A DNA stretch of 13,163 bases, taken from the NCBI GenBank assembly GCA_003498085.1, contig DNCM01000003.1:1-13163 (forward strand), in the 5' to 3' direction. The notes beneath the pieces were generated by a model. That model saw only the letters and a list, made by a program, of their open reading frames with translations, did not search any database and was not told the DNA's origin. Position numbers and translations under genes: made by a program. This document shows, in pieces, positions 1 to 7,729 of this stretch; position 1 is the first letter of the stretch; each line of letters opens with the position of its first letter. The DNA comes from a bacterium. Its GTDB lineage: Bacteria; UBA9089; UBA9088.

Positions 1-3000
1 TCTCTGTATCTGCATAGAGGGAGGTATAAGAAATGTTATAAGTCAAAGGCTCTCCTGGATTTATCTTCTTTGGCCCCCTCTTTGTTATAGAAAGCATTGA
101 TTTTGATGTTATATATGTAGAGCAAGATGATGTTATTGTTTCGCATTCGTCGGAGCTTGCGTTCCCTGTATTTGTAATCATTGTCCCATCATCAATCCTT
201 CCAACAAAAACCATAAATCCTCCTGTCCATGAACCGCCAGCCACTAATTTTGGGATAAACCACCTTATGCCATGAACAGGCAAATAATCAATTTTGTCCC
301 AAATATCATCTTCGTGTTTATATTCAACATCGCCATCTCCATGAACACTTCCTTGGATATATGTACATGTTGATATTTCTGAAAGGATATCCTCTATCAC
401 AAGATTGGTTGCATCACTGTTTCCTATATTCGTGCAAACCAATGTATAAGTAAGTGTAGATAGTGGATTTGCTATCTTTCTGTCTACAGTTTTTCTAAAT
501 GAAAGAATAGGAATAAGAAGAGAAATATCAACGGGTTCTATTTCAAACTTGGCTTCGTTACTTTCAAAAATTACCCTATTTGTAATCGTTGAAACATCTA
601 CATTTTGATTAACCACGACATCAAATTGTAAACTACCCTCTTCCTTTCCAGAAACTTCTCTCAAATCCCAAACAATTTCATGTAAGTTAGTATCAACAGA
701 TCCTTTAGATACCTTAATGTTTACTGGCTCTCCAAAATTTCCATCAAGGATATCTATAATCGAAACATCTGTTGCAGGAACGTAGCTATTATTTTTGTAG
801 GATATTGTCCAAGTAACTGTTCCACCTGGAGAAACCTTAGAAATAGAAGGGGATTTTTTCACCAAAATTTCTGGTGATTCAACGAAGAAATAGAACTTAC
901 TATGGATAGAGCCAATAAAAACTTTTTTCCTCTCAATACTAGGGGATGCCCTTATGCCACCACCAATGTAATATTTTGCGATAAGTCTTCCATCTTCTGC
1001 ATCCAAACAATAAAGCCAACCATCATCAGAGCCAATATAGACAACATGATTTGCAATCGCAGGCGATGAGAAGACTTTTCCTTGTGTTTGGTAGCTCCAA
1101 GTAAGACTTCCTTCCTTACTTAATGCATAAACTTTCCCATCATCAGCACCGAAATAAACCTTTCTATAAGCTATTGCCGGACTTGATTGAATTGGACTCC
1201 CTATATTGTATTTCCATAATAGACTTGCCTGGGTTCCAGTCCTTAAGCAGTAGAGATATCCATCATCAGAGCCAACATAGACATTTCCATCTGCAAATGC
1301 TGGTGATGAGGCAATCCTTCCATCCGTCCTATAAACCCATATTAGGTTGCCTGTGAATGCATCTAAACAATAGATGGATTTGTCTTTTGAACCAATGTAC
1401 AATAATCCATTCTCAACAGCAGGTGATGATAACTGACACACTTCTTGATGGCCTGTATCGTAGGTCCAAATAGGCTCACCATCTGTTCCCCTTAAAGCAT
1501 AAATCCTTCCATTATCATCGCCAAAATAGACGATTCCATATTTTACAACGGGTGAGGTGTAAATATGACTTCCTGTTTTATATTTCCAATACAAATCCCC
1601 TGTTTTTGCATCAAAGCAATAGAAATAGACTGGGAGATTTCTTCCACCAATGTATATGTACAGAGTATCCGTTCCAGCAATTGCAGGAGATGACCAGAAT
1701 GAATCAGAAATTTCTTTTTTCCATATGGAATTACCATCTATATCGATTGCCTTGATTTCTCCTCTATCTGTTGCAATGTAAACTATACCATCTTCTGTTA
1801 CCGCAGGCGATGAGAAAATTCCACCATCAAAGTCGATTGTTCTTTCATACCTTAAAGGTGGAGCAAGGATTTCGTCTTGGGCATAGTGTGAATGAGCTGG
1901 ATTGTTTCCAAACATTGACCAGGCATTGCAGAATGAATCAAAACTTTCAAAAACTTCGCTACTTAATGTAAGTGTCGAATAGACATCGCCTTGTGCAATG
2001 ATCCATGCATTCACAACGATCTCTACTGGCAGTGTAAAATTACTTGCTACATAAGCTGTAAAGCTTACACTTCCCGATGCACCAGTTGGTACTGTTCCGA
2101 TATTCCAGACAATTGATGTTGGTTCAATCTTTCCACCATTTAATGGTGTAATATCTTTCAAATATGGATTTTTATCTGCATCACATTTTATAACAACATC
2201 CTTTGCAGATGTCTGACCTATATTTTGATAATTGATGAAATATTTAAGTAGCCAGCTTGTTGAAATAGGACCAGATGGAAAAACACTTGTGCTTCCTTCT
2301 AATTGTGGAATATTTCTTACTAAAACTTGCGTAGTTGCTGTTTCTATTTCTCCTTCTTTCGAGCTTATTCTTGCAATGTTCGTTATTGTTGTTCTATCAT
2401 CTAACTCATCTGTAAGCTTTGTCTCAATTACTAGTGTTCCTCTACTGTCTTTGACTAAAGATTGTTTTCTTATCTTTACATGAGTTATTGGGTGGTAGAA
2501 GAATTCATCGTATGTTATGCCGCCGTCATGCGAGTATGCTACTGGATCATCCGATTGAACATCTATTAAAGTAAGCCCTTTTGGAATACTATCAACAAGT
2601 TCGATGTCTTCTGCATCTTTACAGAGGAGTTCATAATTTATTGTGTATATCAAAGTATCGCCAAAGGTTATAATTGATGGAGAGGCTTCTTTTTTTAGAA
2701 CAAACACAGGTTTTGATGAGACAATGAAGTCTATCGTGCTTGTTTGTGTTAAAGTTCCGAAATCAGTGTCAACCTCTGCTTCTACTTTATTTTCTATAAT
2801 TGTCTTATCATCAACGGATCCATTCACCAAAACCTTAAAAGAAACAGTTCCGATTGTTCCAGAACCGAACTTACCTCTTGTCCATCTGATTTTAGAAACT
2901 GGTGGATAATCGAACCTATCCCATTCACCATTATGGTCATAAAGAATATCCATACCATCCCCTTCTGCAGAGCCAGTGATGTAAATAAGGGAATTTGGGA

Positions 3001-6000
3001 TCTCATCCTCTATGATTATATAATTTGCATCTTCATGGGCTATACTGTAAGTTATCGTATATGTTAGACTTCCTCCAGGTTCTACAAAGGCCTGGGATAC
3101 CTCTTTTTTTAAGGAAAGGCTCGGCAGTAAAACTATTGGTATAGAAATTATATTGGAAGATATAGGAATAGTCTCTTCATCCGAGGAAACATGAGCAATA
3201 ATTGTAAGATAGGAGTATGAATAATCACTCTTCAATCCTAAAACAAAACTAAATGACTCTTCTCCAAGGCTAGAAAGGGAAGTAAGAGAGAATGAAATCT
3301 CCCTTGTCTGTGAACAATAATCTCCTCCCCTTATATAAACTGCTTTGTGAGGAACCCTTACCTTAACCAAAACATTATTTGCATCTCTATCTCCATTGTT
3401 CTTTACCTCTAATGTATAAGTAACTTCATCATGGATAAAAATCTTATTTTTATCAGCTTTAATTGTTAAAGACAGATCAACTTCTTCTAGACACTCATAA
3501 AGTAGGATATATCCTTGTTTTTGTCCTGCAATGATATCCTTTCTAAAATCTCCTGTAAAATCAGAGTAAGCAAAGGAAATACCATCAAAGATCTTTACTC
3601 CTTCAGTCAATGTTGGTGAGCCAGCACTTCCATTGTTAAGGAACAAAAATCCACCATCATCTGAACCAACAAGGAGGTCAAACATACCATCTCCATTTAT
3701 ATCTAGAGAGAGTGGCTTTGCGTTCCGTCCTGTCTTAAGGATACCTGATGGTACAGAGAGCGGGACTCCCTCTTTGAATGATAATCCACCCTCTCCAGCG
3801 AAGAATAAGATATTTCCCTCTCTGTTCCCAACCAAAAAATCTATCCTTCCGTCATCATCCCAATCTAGAAGGATTGGTGCACTGTTAAAACCAGCATCGA
3901 TTGGTACATCTTTCAATGTAAGATATATGGGACTTTCAAACAATGGTGCATCATCTGAACCGATGTTTCTATAGAAGAGAACATAACCTTCTCTATTGCC
4001 TGAAATGATGTCTTTTTTTCCATCACCATCGAGGTCATAGATGAATGGTGTTGCGTCGTGTCCTACATCTAAGGTATATGTAGTTGTTTCTGTAGCCATC
4101 CATAGGGCAATCCCTCCATTAAGGATTGGAGTTGCATCCCCAATGTTTCTATAAAAATATATCTCTCCCTTTTGAGAACCTATGATCAAATCATACTTTT
4201 TATTTCCATCAAAATCGCATACAAATATAGATGGATTTTCGCCCTCATTTATATCTGATTGATCACCAGGCATCTTATAAGAGATATTGAAATTTGGTGG
4301 TTCTGCAAATGTATTCTTTGTGTTCAGAAATATATCTATTGTCCCACCAGCCTCTCCTACTATAAGGTCATAACCACCATTACCATCAAAATCGCAGACA
4401 AAAGGTACTGCCCTAAATCCAACATCGATATCTCTATTTCCTGCTTTTACCTTCTTCCCTGCTTGAAATGTCTTTGTTGCTATTTCTGGGTTTCCTTTGA
4501 AAAACCAGATATATCCAAGATTATCTCCGACAATGAAGTCTTTTATTCCATCACCATCCCAGTCGATAAAATAAGGAACTGCATTCTCTCCAACATCAAG
4601 GGTTATGGAATCTACTATTATATTTTCCCCAACTCTATTGAAATATGGATTATCGTCACAGCCTAGGTTTTTGAAGAATAAAATCCTTCCAAATGAATCG
4701 CCAACTAACAAATCCCTTGCTCCATCTTCATCAAAATCAGAAAAGAATGGTGCTGAGCTTGCACCAACATCGATGTCTTTATTCTCTAAAAAGTATCCAG
4801 AGATATCAGCCACAAAAACCCCTTCTTTCCTGTCGGAAATTAAGGCATAATTTCCATATAGTGAAATATTCACAACTTCACCCGGTGTATCGTAGATACC
4901 TGTATCTTCTGCAGGAACTGGAATGCCTAACTTAAGAACACGCATACCATTTACTCCATCAGAGATGAATGTATAGCTTCCTGCCTGAGAGACGGCTAGA
5001 TTATAGGCATAACCTAGTGTGTCATAAAGTATACCATGGTAATCAGGTGAATTTGTCCAATCATTCCCTGAACGCTCAAAATATATTACCCCAGGAATAC
5101 CTGCGGCGGCACAGAGGTATTTGCCATCGAATATATCAAATCCTCGGATATTACTTCCTGAAGGACCATTTGTAGTCCATTTGTGGTCGATACTTGGAAG
5201 CTCTTCAGAGGTATCTACAGAGAAACAGTAAATCGATTGCATACCTGTACTTAAAAATATATACCCATCCACATATTTGACGAACGAACAGTCTCCCCTG
5301 TTGGTAATATCACTATCTGTATAGAAATTCTCACTAACAGGTTGAGGTGTTTTAAGATAATCTGTTACCGAACCCATATTTACTACCCATAAGCCTTTGT
5401 TTCCATTGGCAATGTATGCCCATCCATCAACTACGGTAAGCTTCTTTGCATCTCCAGTACATTGGCTCTTGTATATTCCACCTCCAACAGGCGCAGGGCT
5501 TTTGGGATCTGATATATTCAAGACGAAGATACCAGCACAACCATTTGCAATATAAGCATACTCTCCATCTACAAATACATCGTTGACAAAACCAGAAGGT
5601 GGTTTATAACTTCCTAAAAGTACTGGATTATTGATATCTGCAATGTCGTAGATGGAAAGCCCTTCTAATCCTTGGCAGACATATGCATAACACCCACTTA
5701 TAAAAACATTATTTACAACACCATTTTTCCCAAATGTTGTGATATATCTTAGGCCTGATTCTAATTTTTTTGGTGGTAAAAATGAAATGTAAGGTGGATC
5801 AGTAGTAGATGTACCTAAAAATAAGAATATCGTCCCTTCTTTACAACCTACAAGCAGGTCTGGAAACTCATCTTTGTTCCAGTCTGCAATGTGTGGCTTT
5901 GCCTCATCACCAACATCAATTTCAATGTCTTCTGGATCAGAGAGATATTTGAGAAGGATATATTCCGAAAAGGGAGGAAAAGATGGGGATTGATTTCTGT

Positions 6001-6223
6001 AAAAGTGGATATGACCATCCTTATCCCCAACTAAAAGGTCTTTTTTTCCATCGTTATCTAAATCATAGATTATTGGTGCAGGAAGCCATTCAGTCCCTTT
6101 TGTGCCGACCTGTAATGTTTGAGATGTCAAGGTGGAAGGGGAGGAGGAAAATATAGGCATCCTTCCCTCCACACATTTGCTTAAAGCAAAAAATAGAATG
6201 AAAAAAGAAAACTTTGTTTTCAA
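1..6223 (-). CDS. Giant secreted multi-propeller protein (FG-GAP, LVIVD, PQQ-like, DUF11 modules), 3' end beyond window
   Basis: One uninterrupted minus-strand frame runs from a TTG at 6223-6221 to the left edge, at least 2074 codons with no stop; frame checked at several points. Residues 1-20 (MKTKFSFFILFFALSKCVEG) look like a signal peptide with a Phe/Leu-rich core; LSKC is a poor lipobox. Order seen: two FG-GAP/VCBS-like units (acidic motifs at about D54 and D114); LVIVD repeats about 157-475; eight FG-GAP-like units from D496 to about 910; four DUF11/CARDB-like beta-sandwich domains about 914-1425; a PQQ-like propeller about 1434-1780; two further DUF11-like domains about 1781-2040 and the start of another. 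The TTG start is preferred because it gives the signal peptide and overlaps the upstream stop by 4 nt (TTGA), as in coupled operons. An in-frame ATG at 6160 has a better Shine-Dalgarno but would lose the signal. Function unknown; a cell-surface or extracellular structural, adhesive or binding role is inferred. The C-terminus, which may hold an anchor or sorting signal, is outside the window. Confidence 0.9.
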   Translation of the reverse strand, partial: MKTKFSFFILFFALSKCVEGRMPIFSSSPSTLTSQTLQVGTKGTEWLPAPIIYDLDNDGKKDLLVGDKDGHIHFYRNQSPSFPPFSEYILLKYLSDPEDIEIDVGDEAKPHIADWNKDEFPDLLVGCKEGTIFLFLGTSTTDPPYISFLPPKKLESGLRYITTFGKNGVVNNVFISGCYAYVCQGLEGLSIYDIADINNPVLLGSYKPPSGFVNDVFVDGEYAYIANGCAGIFVLNISDPKSPAPVGGGIYKSQCTGDAKKLTVVDGWAYIANGNKGLWVVNMGSVTDYLKTPQPVSENFYTDSDITNRGDCSFVKYVDGYIFLSTGMQSIYCFSVDTSEELPSIDHKWTTNGPSGSNIRGFDIFDGKYLCAAAGIPGVIYFERSGNDWTNSPDYHGILYDTLGYAYNLAVSQAGSYTFISDGVNGMRVLKLGIPVPAEDTGIYDTPGEVVNISLYGNYALISDRKEGVFVADISGYFLENKDIDVGASSAPFFSDFDEDGARDLLVGDSFGRILFFKNLGCDDNPYFNRVGENIIVDSITLDVGENAVPYFIDWDGDGIKDFIVGDNLGYIWFFKGNPEIATKTFQAGKKVKAGNRDIDVGFRAVPFVCDFDGNGGYDLIVGEAGGTIDIFLNTKNTFAEPPNFNISYKMPGDQSDINEGENPSIFVCDFDGNKKYDLIIGSQKGEIYFYRNIGDATPILNGGIALWMATETTTYTLDVGHDATPFIYDLDGDGKKDIISGNREGYVLFYRNIGSDDAPLFESPIYLTLKDVPIDAGFNSAPILLDWDDDGRIDFLVGNREGNILFFAGEGGLSFKEGVPLSVPSGILKTGRNAKPLSLDINGDGMFDLLVGSDDGGFLFLNNGSAGSPTLTEGVKIFDGISFAYSDFTGDFRKDIIAGQKQGYILLYECLEEVDLSLTIKADKNKIFIHDEVTYTLEVKNNGDRDANNVLVKVRVPHKAVYIRGGDYCSQTREISFSLTSLSSLGEESFSFVLGLKSDYSYSYLTIIAHVSSDEETIPISSNIISIPIVLLPSLSLKKEVSQAFVEPGGSLTYTITYSIAHEDANYIIIEDEIPNSLIYITGSAEGDGMDILYDHNGEWDRFDYPPVSKIRWTRGKFGSGTIGTVSFKVLVNGSVDDKTIIENKVEAEVDTDFGTLTQTSTIDFIVSSKPVFVLKKEASPSIITFGDTLIYTINYELLCKDAEDIELVDSIPKGLTLIDVQSDDPVAYSHDGGITYDEFFYHPITHVKIRKQSLVKDSRGTLVIETKLTDELDDRTTITNIARISSKEGEIETATTQVLVRNIPQLEGSTSVFPSGPISTSWLLKYFINYQNIGQTSAKDVVIKCDADKNPYLKDITPLNGGKIEPTSIVWNIGTVPTGASGSVSFTAYVASNFTLPVEIVVNAWIIAQGDVYSTLTLSSEVFESFDSFCNAWSMFGNNPAHSHYAQDEILAPPLRYERTIDFDGGIFSSPAVTEDGIVYIATDRGEIKAIDIDGNSIWKKEISDSFWSSPAIAGTDTLYIYIGGRNLPVYFYCFDAKTGDLYWKYKTGSHIYTSPVVKYGIVYFGDDNGRIYALRGTDGEPIWTYDTGHQEVCQLSSPAVENGLLYIGSKDKSIYCLDAFTGNLIWVYRTDGRIASSPAFADGNVYVGSDDGYLYCLRTGTQASLLWKYNIGSPIQSSPAIAYRKVYFGADDGKVYALSKEGSLTWSYQTQGKVFSSPAIANHVVYIGSDDGWLYCLDAEDGRLIAKYYIGGGIRASPSIERKKVFIGSIHSKFYFFVESPEILVKKSPSISKVSPGGTVTWTISYKNNSYVPATDVSIIDILDGNFGEPVNIKVSKGSVDTNLHEIVWDLREVSGKEEGSLQFDVVVNQNVDVSTITNRVIFESNEAKFEIEPVDISLLIPILSFRKTVDRKIANPLSTLTYTLVCTNIGNSDATNLVIEDILSEISTCTYIQGSVHGDGDVEYKHEDDIWDKIDYLPVHGIRWFIPKLVAGGSWTGGFMVFVGRIDDGTMITNTGNASSDECETITSSCSTYITSKSMLSITKRGPKKINPGEPLTYNISYTSLYADTE
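885..1925 (-). repeat. PQQ-like beta-propeller repeat array, eight units, inside the giant protein
   Basis: About residues 1434-1780 of the giant protein hold eight units of roughly 38-45 residues, each built as [F/S/T]SPA-x-x-x-GxVYxGSDDGxLYCLDA-x-TGxLxWxY with variations. The array is preceded by a WSMFGNNPAHS segment like the entry strand of BamB/PQQ-quinoprotein-type propellers. The first unit contains FSSPAVTEDG and the last RASPSIERKK. Eight units are the number needed to close one propeller of this family. At the DNA level some units are still similar, for example the GGCTCTGATGATGG-like stretch near 1021-1040 and again near 1261-1280. No evidence of PQQ binding is visible; most PQQ_2-type propellers are binding scaffolds. 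Confidence 0.85.
1945..3490 (-). repeat. Tandem DUF11/CARDB-like beta-sandwich domains inside the giant protein
   Basis: About residues 914-1425 contain four tandem modules of roughly 110-135 residues. Each starts with a segment like LSLKKEVSQ or VFVLKKEASP, followed by GDTLIYTINY or GGSLTYTITY, then a DA/SA-x-x-[V/I]-x-[I/L]-x-D-x-[I/L]-P turn and a closing GTxxFxVxV strand. This is the pattern of the DUF11 / TIGR01451 conserved repeat, an Ig-like fold common in bacterial and archaeal surface proteins. Three more modules of the same type follow the PQQ propeller (from about 882 down to the left edge), so the propeller is flanked by these spacers on both sides. Confidence 0.75.
3510..4740 (-). 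repeat. FG-GAP/VCBS-like repeat array, eight units, inside the giant protein
   Basis: Eight units, each opening with an acidic DxDxDG-type loop followed by a [K/R]xDxxxGxxxGxIxFFxN core. The first Asp of each falls at about residues 496, 554, 611, 670, 730, 787, 841 and 888, so the period is about 47-60 residues. Examples are DFDEDGARDLLVG, DWDGDGIKDFIVG and DLDGDGKKDIISG. Such loops are calcium-binding in FG-GAP/integrin-alpha-like and VCBS propellers; some units here have weaker ligands (DFDGNKKYD, DFTGDFRKD). Between several units lies a recurring xDVGxxAxPF phrase. Two more copies of the same motif lie apart, near the N-terminus (D54 and D114). Confidence 0.85.
4800..5755 (-). repeat. LVIVD-type repeat array inside the giant protein
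   Basis: About residues 157-475 carry repeated units of the LVIVD family pattern (YAYVA-x-G-x-xGLxIxDIxDPxxPxxxG). The clearest are YAYVCQGLEGLSIYDIADIN followed by NPVLLGSY, YAYIANGCAGIFVLNISDPK, and AYIANGNKGLWVVNM. Later units (SYTFISDGVNGMRVLKLGIP; NYALISDRKEGVFVADISGY) are more diverged. LVIVD repeats are generally predicted to form a beta-propeller. The array sits between the two N-terminal FG-GAP units and the main FG-GAP array, splitting that family into two blocks. Confidence 0.75.
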
Positions 6224-7026
6224 TTGCTAACACTAAGGGCAATAAGGCCGGAGACAATAGCAAAGATTAGAAAATGGGCAAAACTACTGTATAATCCTTT
6301 TTCTTCCATCAACTCCTCTATTCTTCTATCCCTTTCCTTAATCGCTATTTCCTGGTTTTTCAACCTTTCTTCAAGTTCACGAATGCCTGTTTTGAGTAAG
6401 TAGATCTCATCATGGGCCCAATCAAGCTTTTCATCTAATAACCTTATCTCCTCTTCCCTTCTTTGTATCTCCTTTTTCTTCTCTTTTATCTCCTGTATTC
6501 TTGCCGAAAGTTCAACATCAGTTTTTGCCTTTTCCTTGTCTTTTTCTAAAATTTTTGCCTCCAATGCCAGAATTTCTTGTTCCATAAACTCTATCTCTGC
6601 CTGATGTTTTAGTCTTAATTCCATGTCTGTTGGAAGATGTTTTTTCAAATCATCGACCATCTCCTCATATTTTTCGATTAACTCTTGTTTTTCCTTTTTT
6701 AATACACTTATCGCCTTTCTTAAAGAAACCTTTTCTTTTTCAAGTCTATTTATCCTTCCCCTCATAGCAGAAGCAAGATCTAAGGCAAGATCGCGACCTA
6801 TTGCAATTTTTTCCCCAGGATAGATTTTATCTGGATTGTCTATGATATTAAATTCAAGGAATTTTGGCCATAAATTTGGATCATTATAGTACTTTTTTGC
6901 AAGGCTCCATAGAGTATCCCCTTTTCTTATTACAATCTTATCTCCTCCATCCTTAGGAGTAATCTTTGAAAAACAAGCATTTGAAACAAAAAAGCTTATT
7001 ATTAAACAGCCTACTATCCGTTTCAT
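6220..7026 (-). CDS. Exported LysM-domain protein with long coiled coil and C-terminal membrane helix
   Basis: 268 residues. Residues 1-20 (MKRIVGCLIISFFVSNACFS) form a signal peptide or N-terminal anchor; SNAC is only a weak lipobox candidate. Residues 30-77 are a LysM domain with the typical IRKGDTLWSLAKKYY start and YPGEKIAIG end, expected to bind peptidoglycan-type glycans. Residues about 92-243 are almost entirely charged heptad-like sequence rich in Glu, Lys, Arg and Leu, i.e. a long coiled coil. Residues 248-266 are a hydrophobic helix ending two residues before the C-terminus. The ATG at 7026 is preceded by AAGGAG at 6 nt. It is the first gene of an operon with the giant surface protein, whose start overlaps its stop. 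A periplasmic or envelope spacer or anchor that helps place the neighbour at the cell surface is an inference; the LysM call itself is firm. Confidence 0.9.
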   Translation of the reverse strand: MKRIVGCLIISFFVSNACFSKITPKDGGDKIVIRKGDTLWSLAKKYYNDPNLWPKFLEFNIIDNPDKIYPGEKIAIGRDLALDLASAMRGRINRLEKEKVSLRKAISVLKKEKQELIEKYEEMVDDLKKHLPTDMELRLKHQAEIEFMEQEILALEAKILEKDKEKAKTDVELSARIQEIKEKKKEIQRREEEIRLLDEKLDWAHDEIYLLKTGIRELEERLKNQEIAIKERDRRIEELMEEKGLYSSFAHFLIFAIVSGLIALSVSN

Positions 7027-7032
7027 AAAGCA

Positions 7033-7038
7033 CTCCTT
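7033..7038 (-). promoter_or_regulatory. Ribosome binding site of the LysM gene
   Basis: On the minus strand AAGGAG lies 6 nt before the ATG at 7026, a good Shine-Dalgarno match at normal spacing. It fixes the start of the LysM gene and shows that this organism uses conventional initiation, in contrast to the leader-free genes across the divergent spacer. Confidence 0.75.
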
Positions 7039-7052
7039 AAATAATAGTCTTC

Positions 7053-7080
7053 CTTATAATATATCGGCATTTTTTGAAAA
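7053..7080 (-). promoter_or_regulatory. Possible promoter of the LysM / giant protein operon
   Basis: Minus-strand reading gives a -35-like TTTTCA (7080-7075), a 16-nt spacer and a -10-like TATAAG (7058-7053), within the AT-rich divergent spacer. It would give a leader of roughly 20 nt carrying the AAGGAG site. Both boxes are imperfect, and alternative TATATT or TATTAT registers exist a few bases away, so the exact position is uncertain. Confidence 0.4.
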
Positions 7081-7106
7081 AACCTTAAGAAAAAACTTTT
7101 TAAGAA

Positions 7107-7135
7107 TTAATTTCTAAAATAAATTTTTGTATAAT
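7107..7135 (+). promoter_or_regulatory. Promoter of the THEP1-like gene, likely leaderless
   Basis: A perfect TATAAT at 7130-7135 lies exactly 7 nt before the ATG at 7143. A weak -35-like TTAATT sits at 7107-7112 with a 17-nt spacer. Transcription would begin at or within a base or two of the start codon. The upstream bases are A/T-rich and contain no Shine-Dalgarno sequence. Confidence 0.6.
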
Positions 7136-7142
7136 TATTACA

Positions 7143-7658
7143 ATGTTAAAGAATATTCTTATTACTGGTAAACCAGGTTCAGGAAAGACTACCTTGATTA
7201 AAGAATTAATGAAATGCCTTGATGATATTTGTGGTTTTTATACAGAAGAGATACGAAAAGGTAATGAACGAATTGGCTTTTTGGTAAAAACTACAAACAA
7301 CAAAGAAAAGCTTCTTGCCCATATAAATATTAAAAGTCCCTATAGGGTAAATAAATATAAAGTAGATGTAGAGAGTTTTGAAGAGATAGTCATACCCGAA
7401 ATAGAAGAGGGGATAAGAAAAAGAACAACTATTATCATTGATGAGATCGGTAAGATGGAACTATTCTCAAAGAAATTTCAAGATATAGTCCTCTTAGCAC
7501 TTTCTACTGGACTGGTATTGGGTACAATAAGCCTTAAAGGAGATGATTTTATAAGCAAAATCAAGCAAAGAGAAGATGTTATACTTTATCTTCTCACATT
7601 TGAAAGATATGAAGCGGTGAAAAAGGAGATACAAAAGCAGTTTGTTAAATGTAGATGA
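7143..7658 (+). CDS. THEP1-family nucleoside-triphosphatase
   Basis: 171 residues, the usual length for the THEP1/NTPCR family (NTPase_1), small P-loop enzymes that hydrolyse ATP, GTP and other NTPs to NDP and phosphate; the cellular role is poorly understood. Walker A is GKPGSGKTT at residues 9-17. The family-typical GFYTEEIR follows at 31-38. Walker B is IIIDEIGKMEL at about 97-107, with the DEIGKME signature that separates this family from other P-loop kinases. The ATG at 7143 puts Walker A immediately at the N-terminus, as expected, and no Shine-Dalgarno precedes it. It is followed after 71 nt by pyrG, which has its own promoter, so a shared nucleotide-metabolism role is only suggested by context. 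Cytosolic; no signal peptide. Confidence 0.9.
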   Translation: MLKNILITGKPGSGKTTLIKELMKCLDDICGFYTEEIRKGNERIGFLVKTTNNKEKLLAHINIKSPYRVNKYKVDVESFEEIVIPEIEEGIRKRTTIIIDEIGKMELFSKKFQDIVLLALSTGLVLGTISLKGDDFISKIKQREDVILYLLTFERYEAVKKEIQKQFVKCR

Positions 7659-7682
7659 TAGTTTTTTTGATATCTATTCTCC

Positions 7683-7722
7683 TTGCAAACCAATTTGTTC
7701 CAATAGTATAATGTTATATAAT
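7683..7722 (+). promoter_or_regulatory. pyrG promoter region with two TATAAT boxes
   Basis: Two perfect TATAAT hexamers lie at 7707-7712 and 7717-7722. The upstream one pairs with TTGCAA at 7683-7688 (18-nt spacer) and would give a leader of about 10 nt. The downstream one pairs with TTGTTC at 7695-7700 (16-nt spacer), ends exactly 7 nt before the GTG start, and would give a leaderless message. Neither transcript would contain a Shine-Dalgarno sequence. Which box is used cannot be told from sequence. I see no C-rich or G-rich initial stretch of the kind used in the Bacillus-type pyrG attenuation mechanism. Confidence 0.6.
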
Positions 7723-7729
7723 TCAAATA

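Noticed and set aside
885..4740. CRISPR-like or DNA-level direct repeats because of recurrent short similar strings
   Set aside because: The recurrences follow the codon frame and protein-repeat period (about 40-60 residues) and are imperfect, so they come from propeller repeats in the giant protein.
1123..5175. Many plus-strand ORFs of 60-135 codons in the left half, for example 3633-3974 and 4259-4666
   Set aside because: They lie antisense to the giant minus-strand gene, overlap one another in different frames, have no ribosome sites and give low-complexity, His/Leu/Ser-rich or Ile/Tyr-rich products typical of shadow frames.
6623..6823. A 66-codon plus-strand ORF inside the LysM gene
   Set aside because: Antisense of the coiled-coil region; its Phe/Ser-rich product is the expected complement of Lys/Glu-rich codons.
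7084..7104. AT-only inverted repeat (CTTAA...TTAAG around A and T runs) in the divergent spacer
   Set aside because: A possible operator, but A/T-run symmetry like this arises easily in AT-rich DNA and no second copy was found.
7659..7706. T-run after the THEP1 gene as a terminator
   Set aside because: A seven-T run follows the stop but no stable hairpin precedes it; the CAAA/TTTG pairing nearby is only four base pairs.
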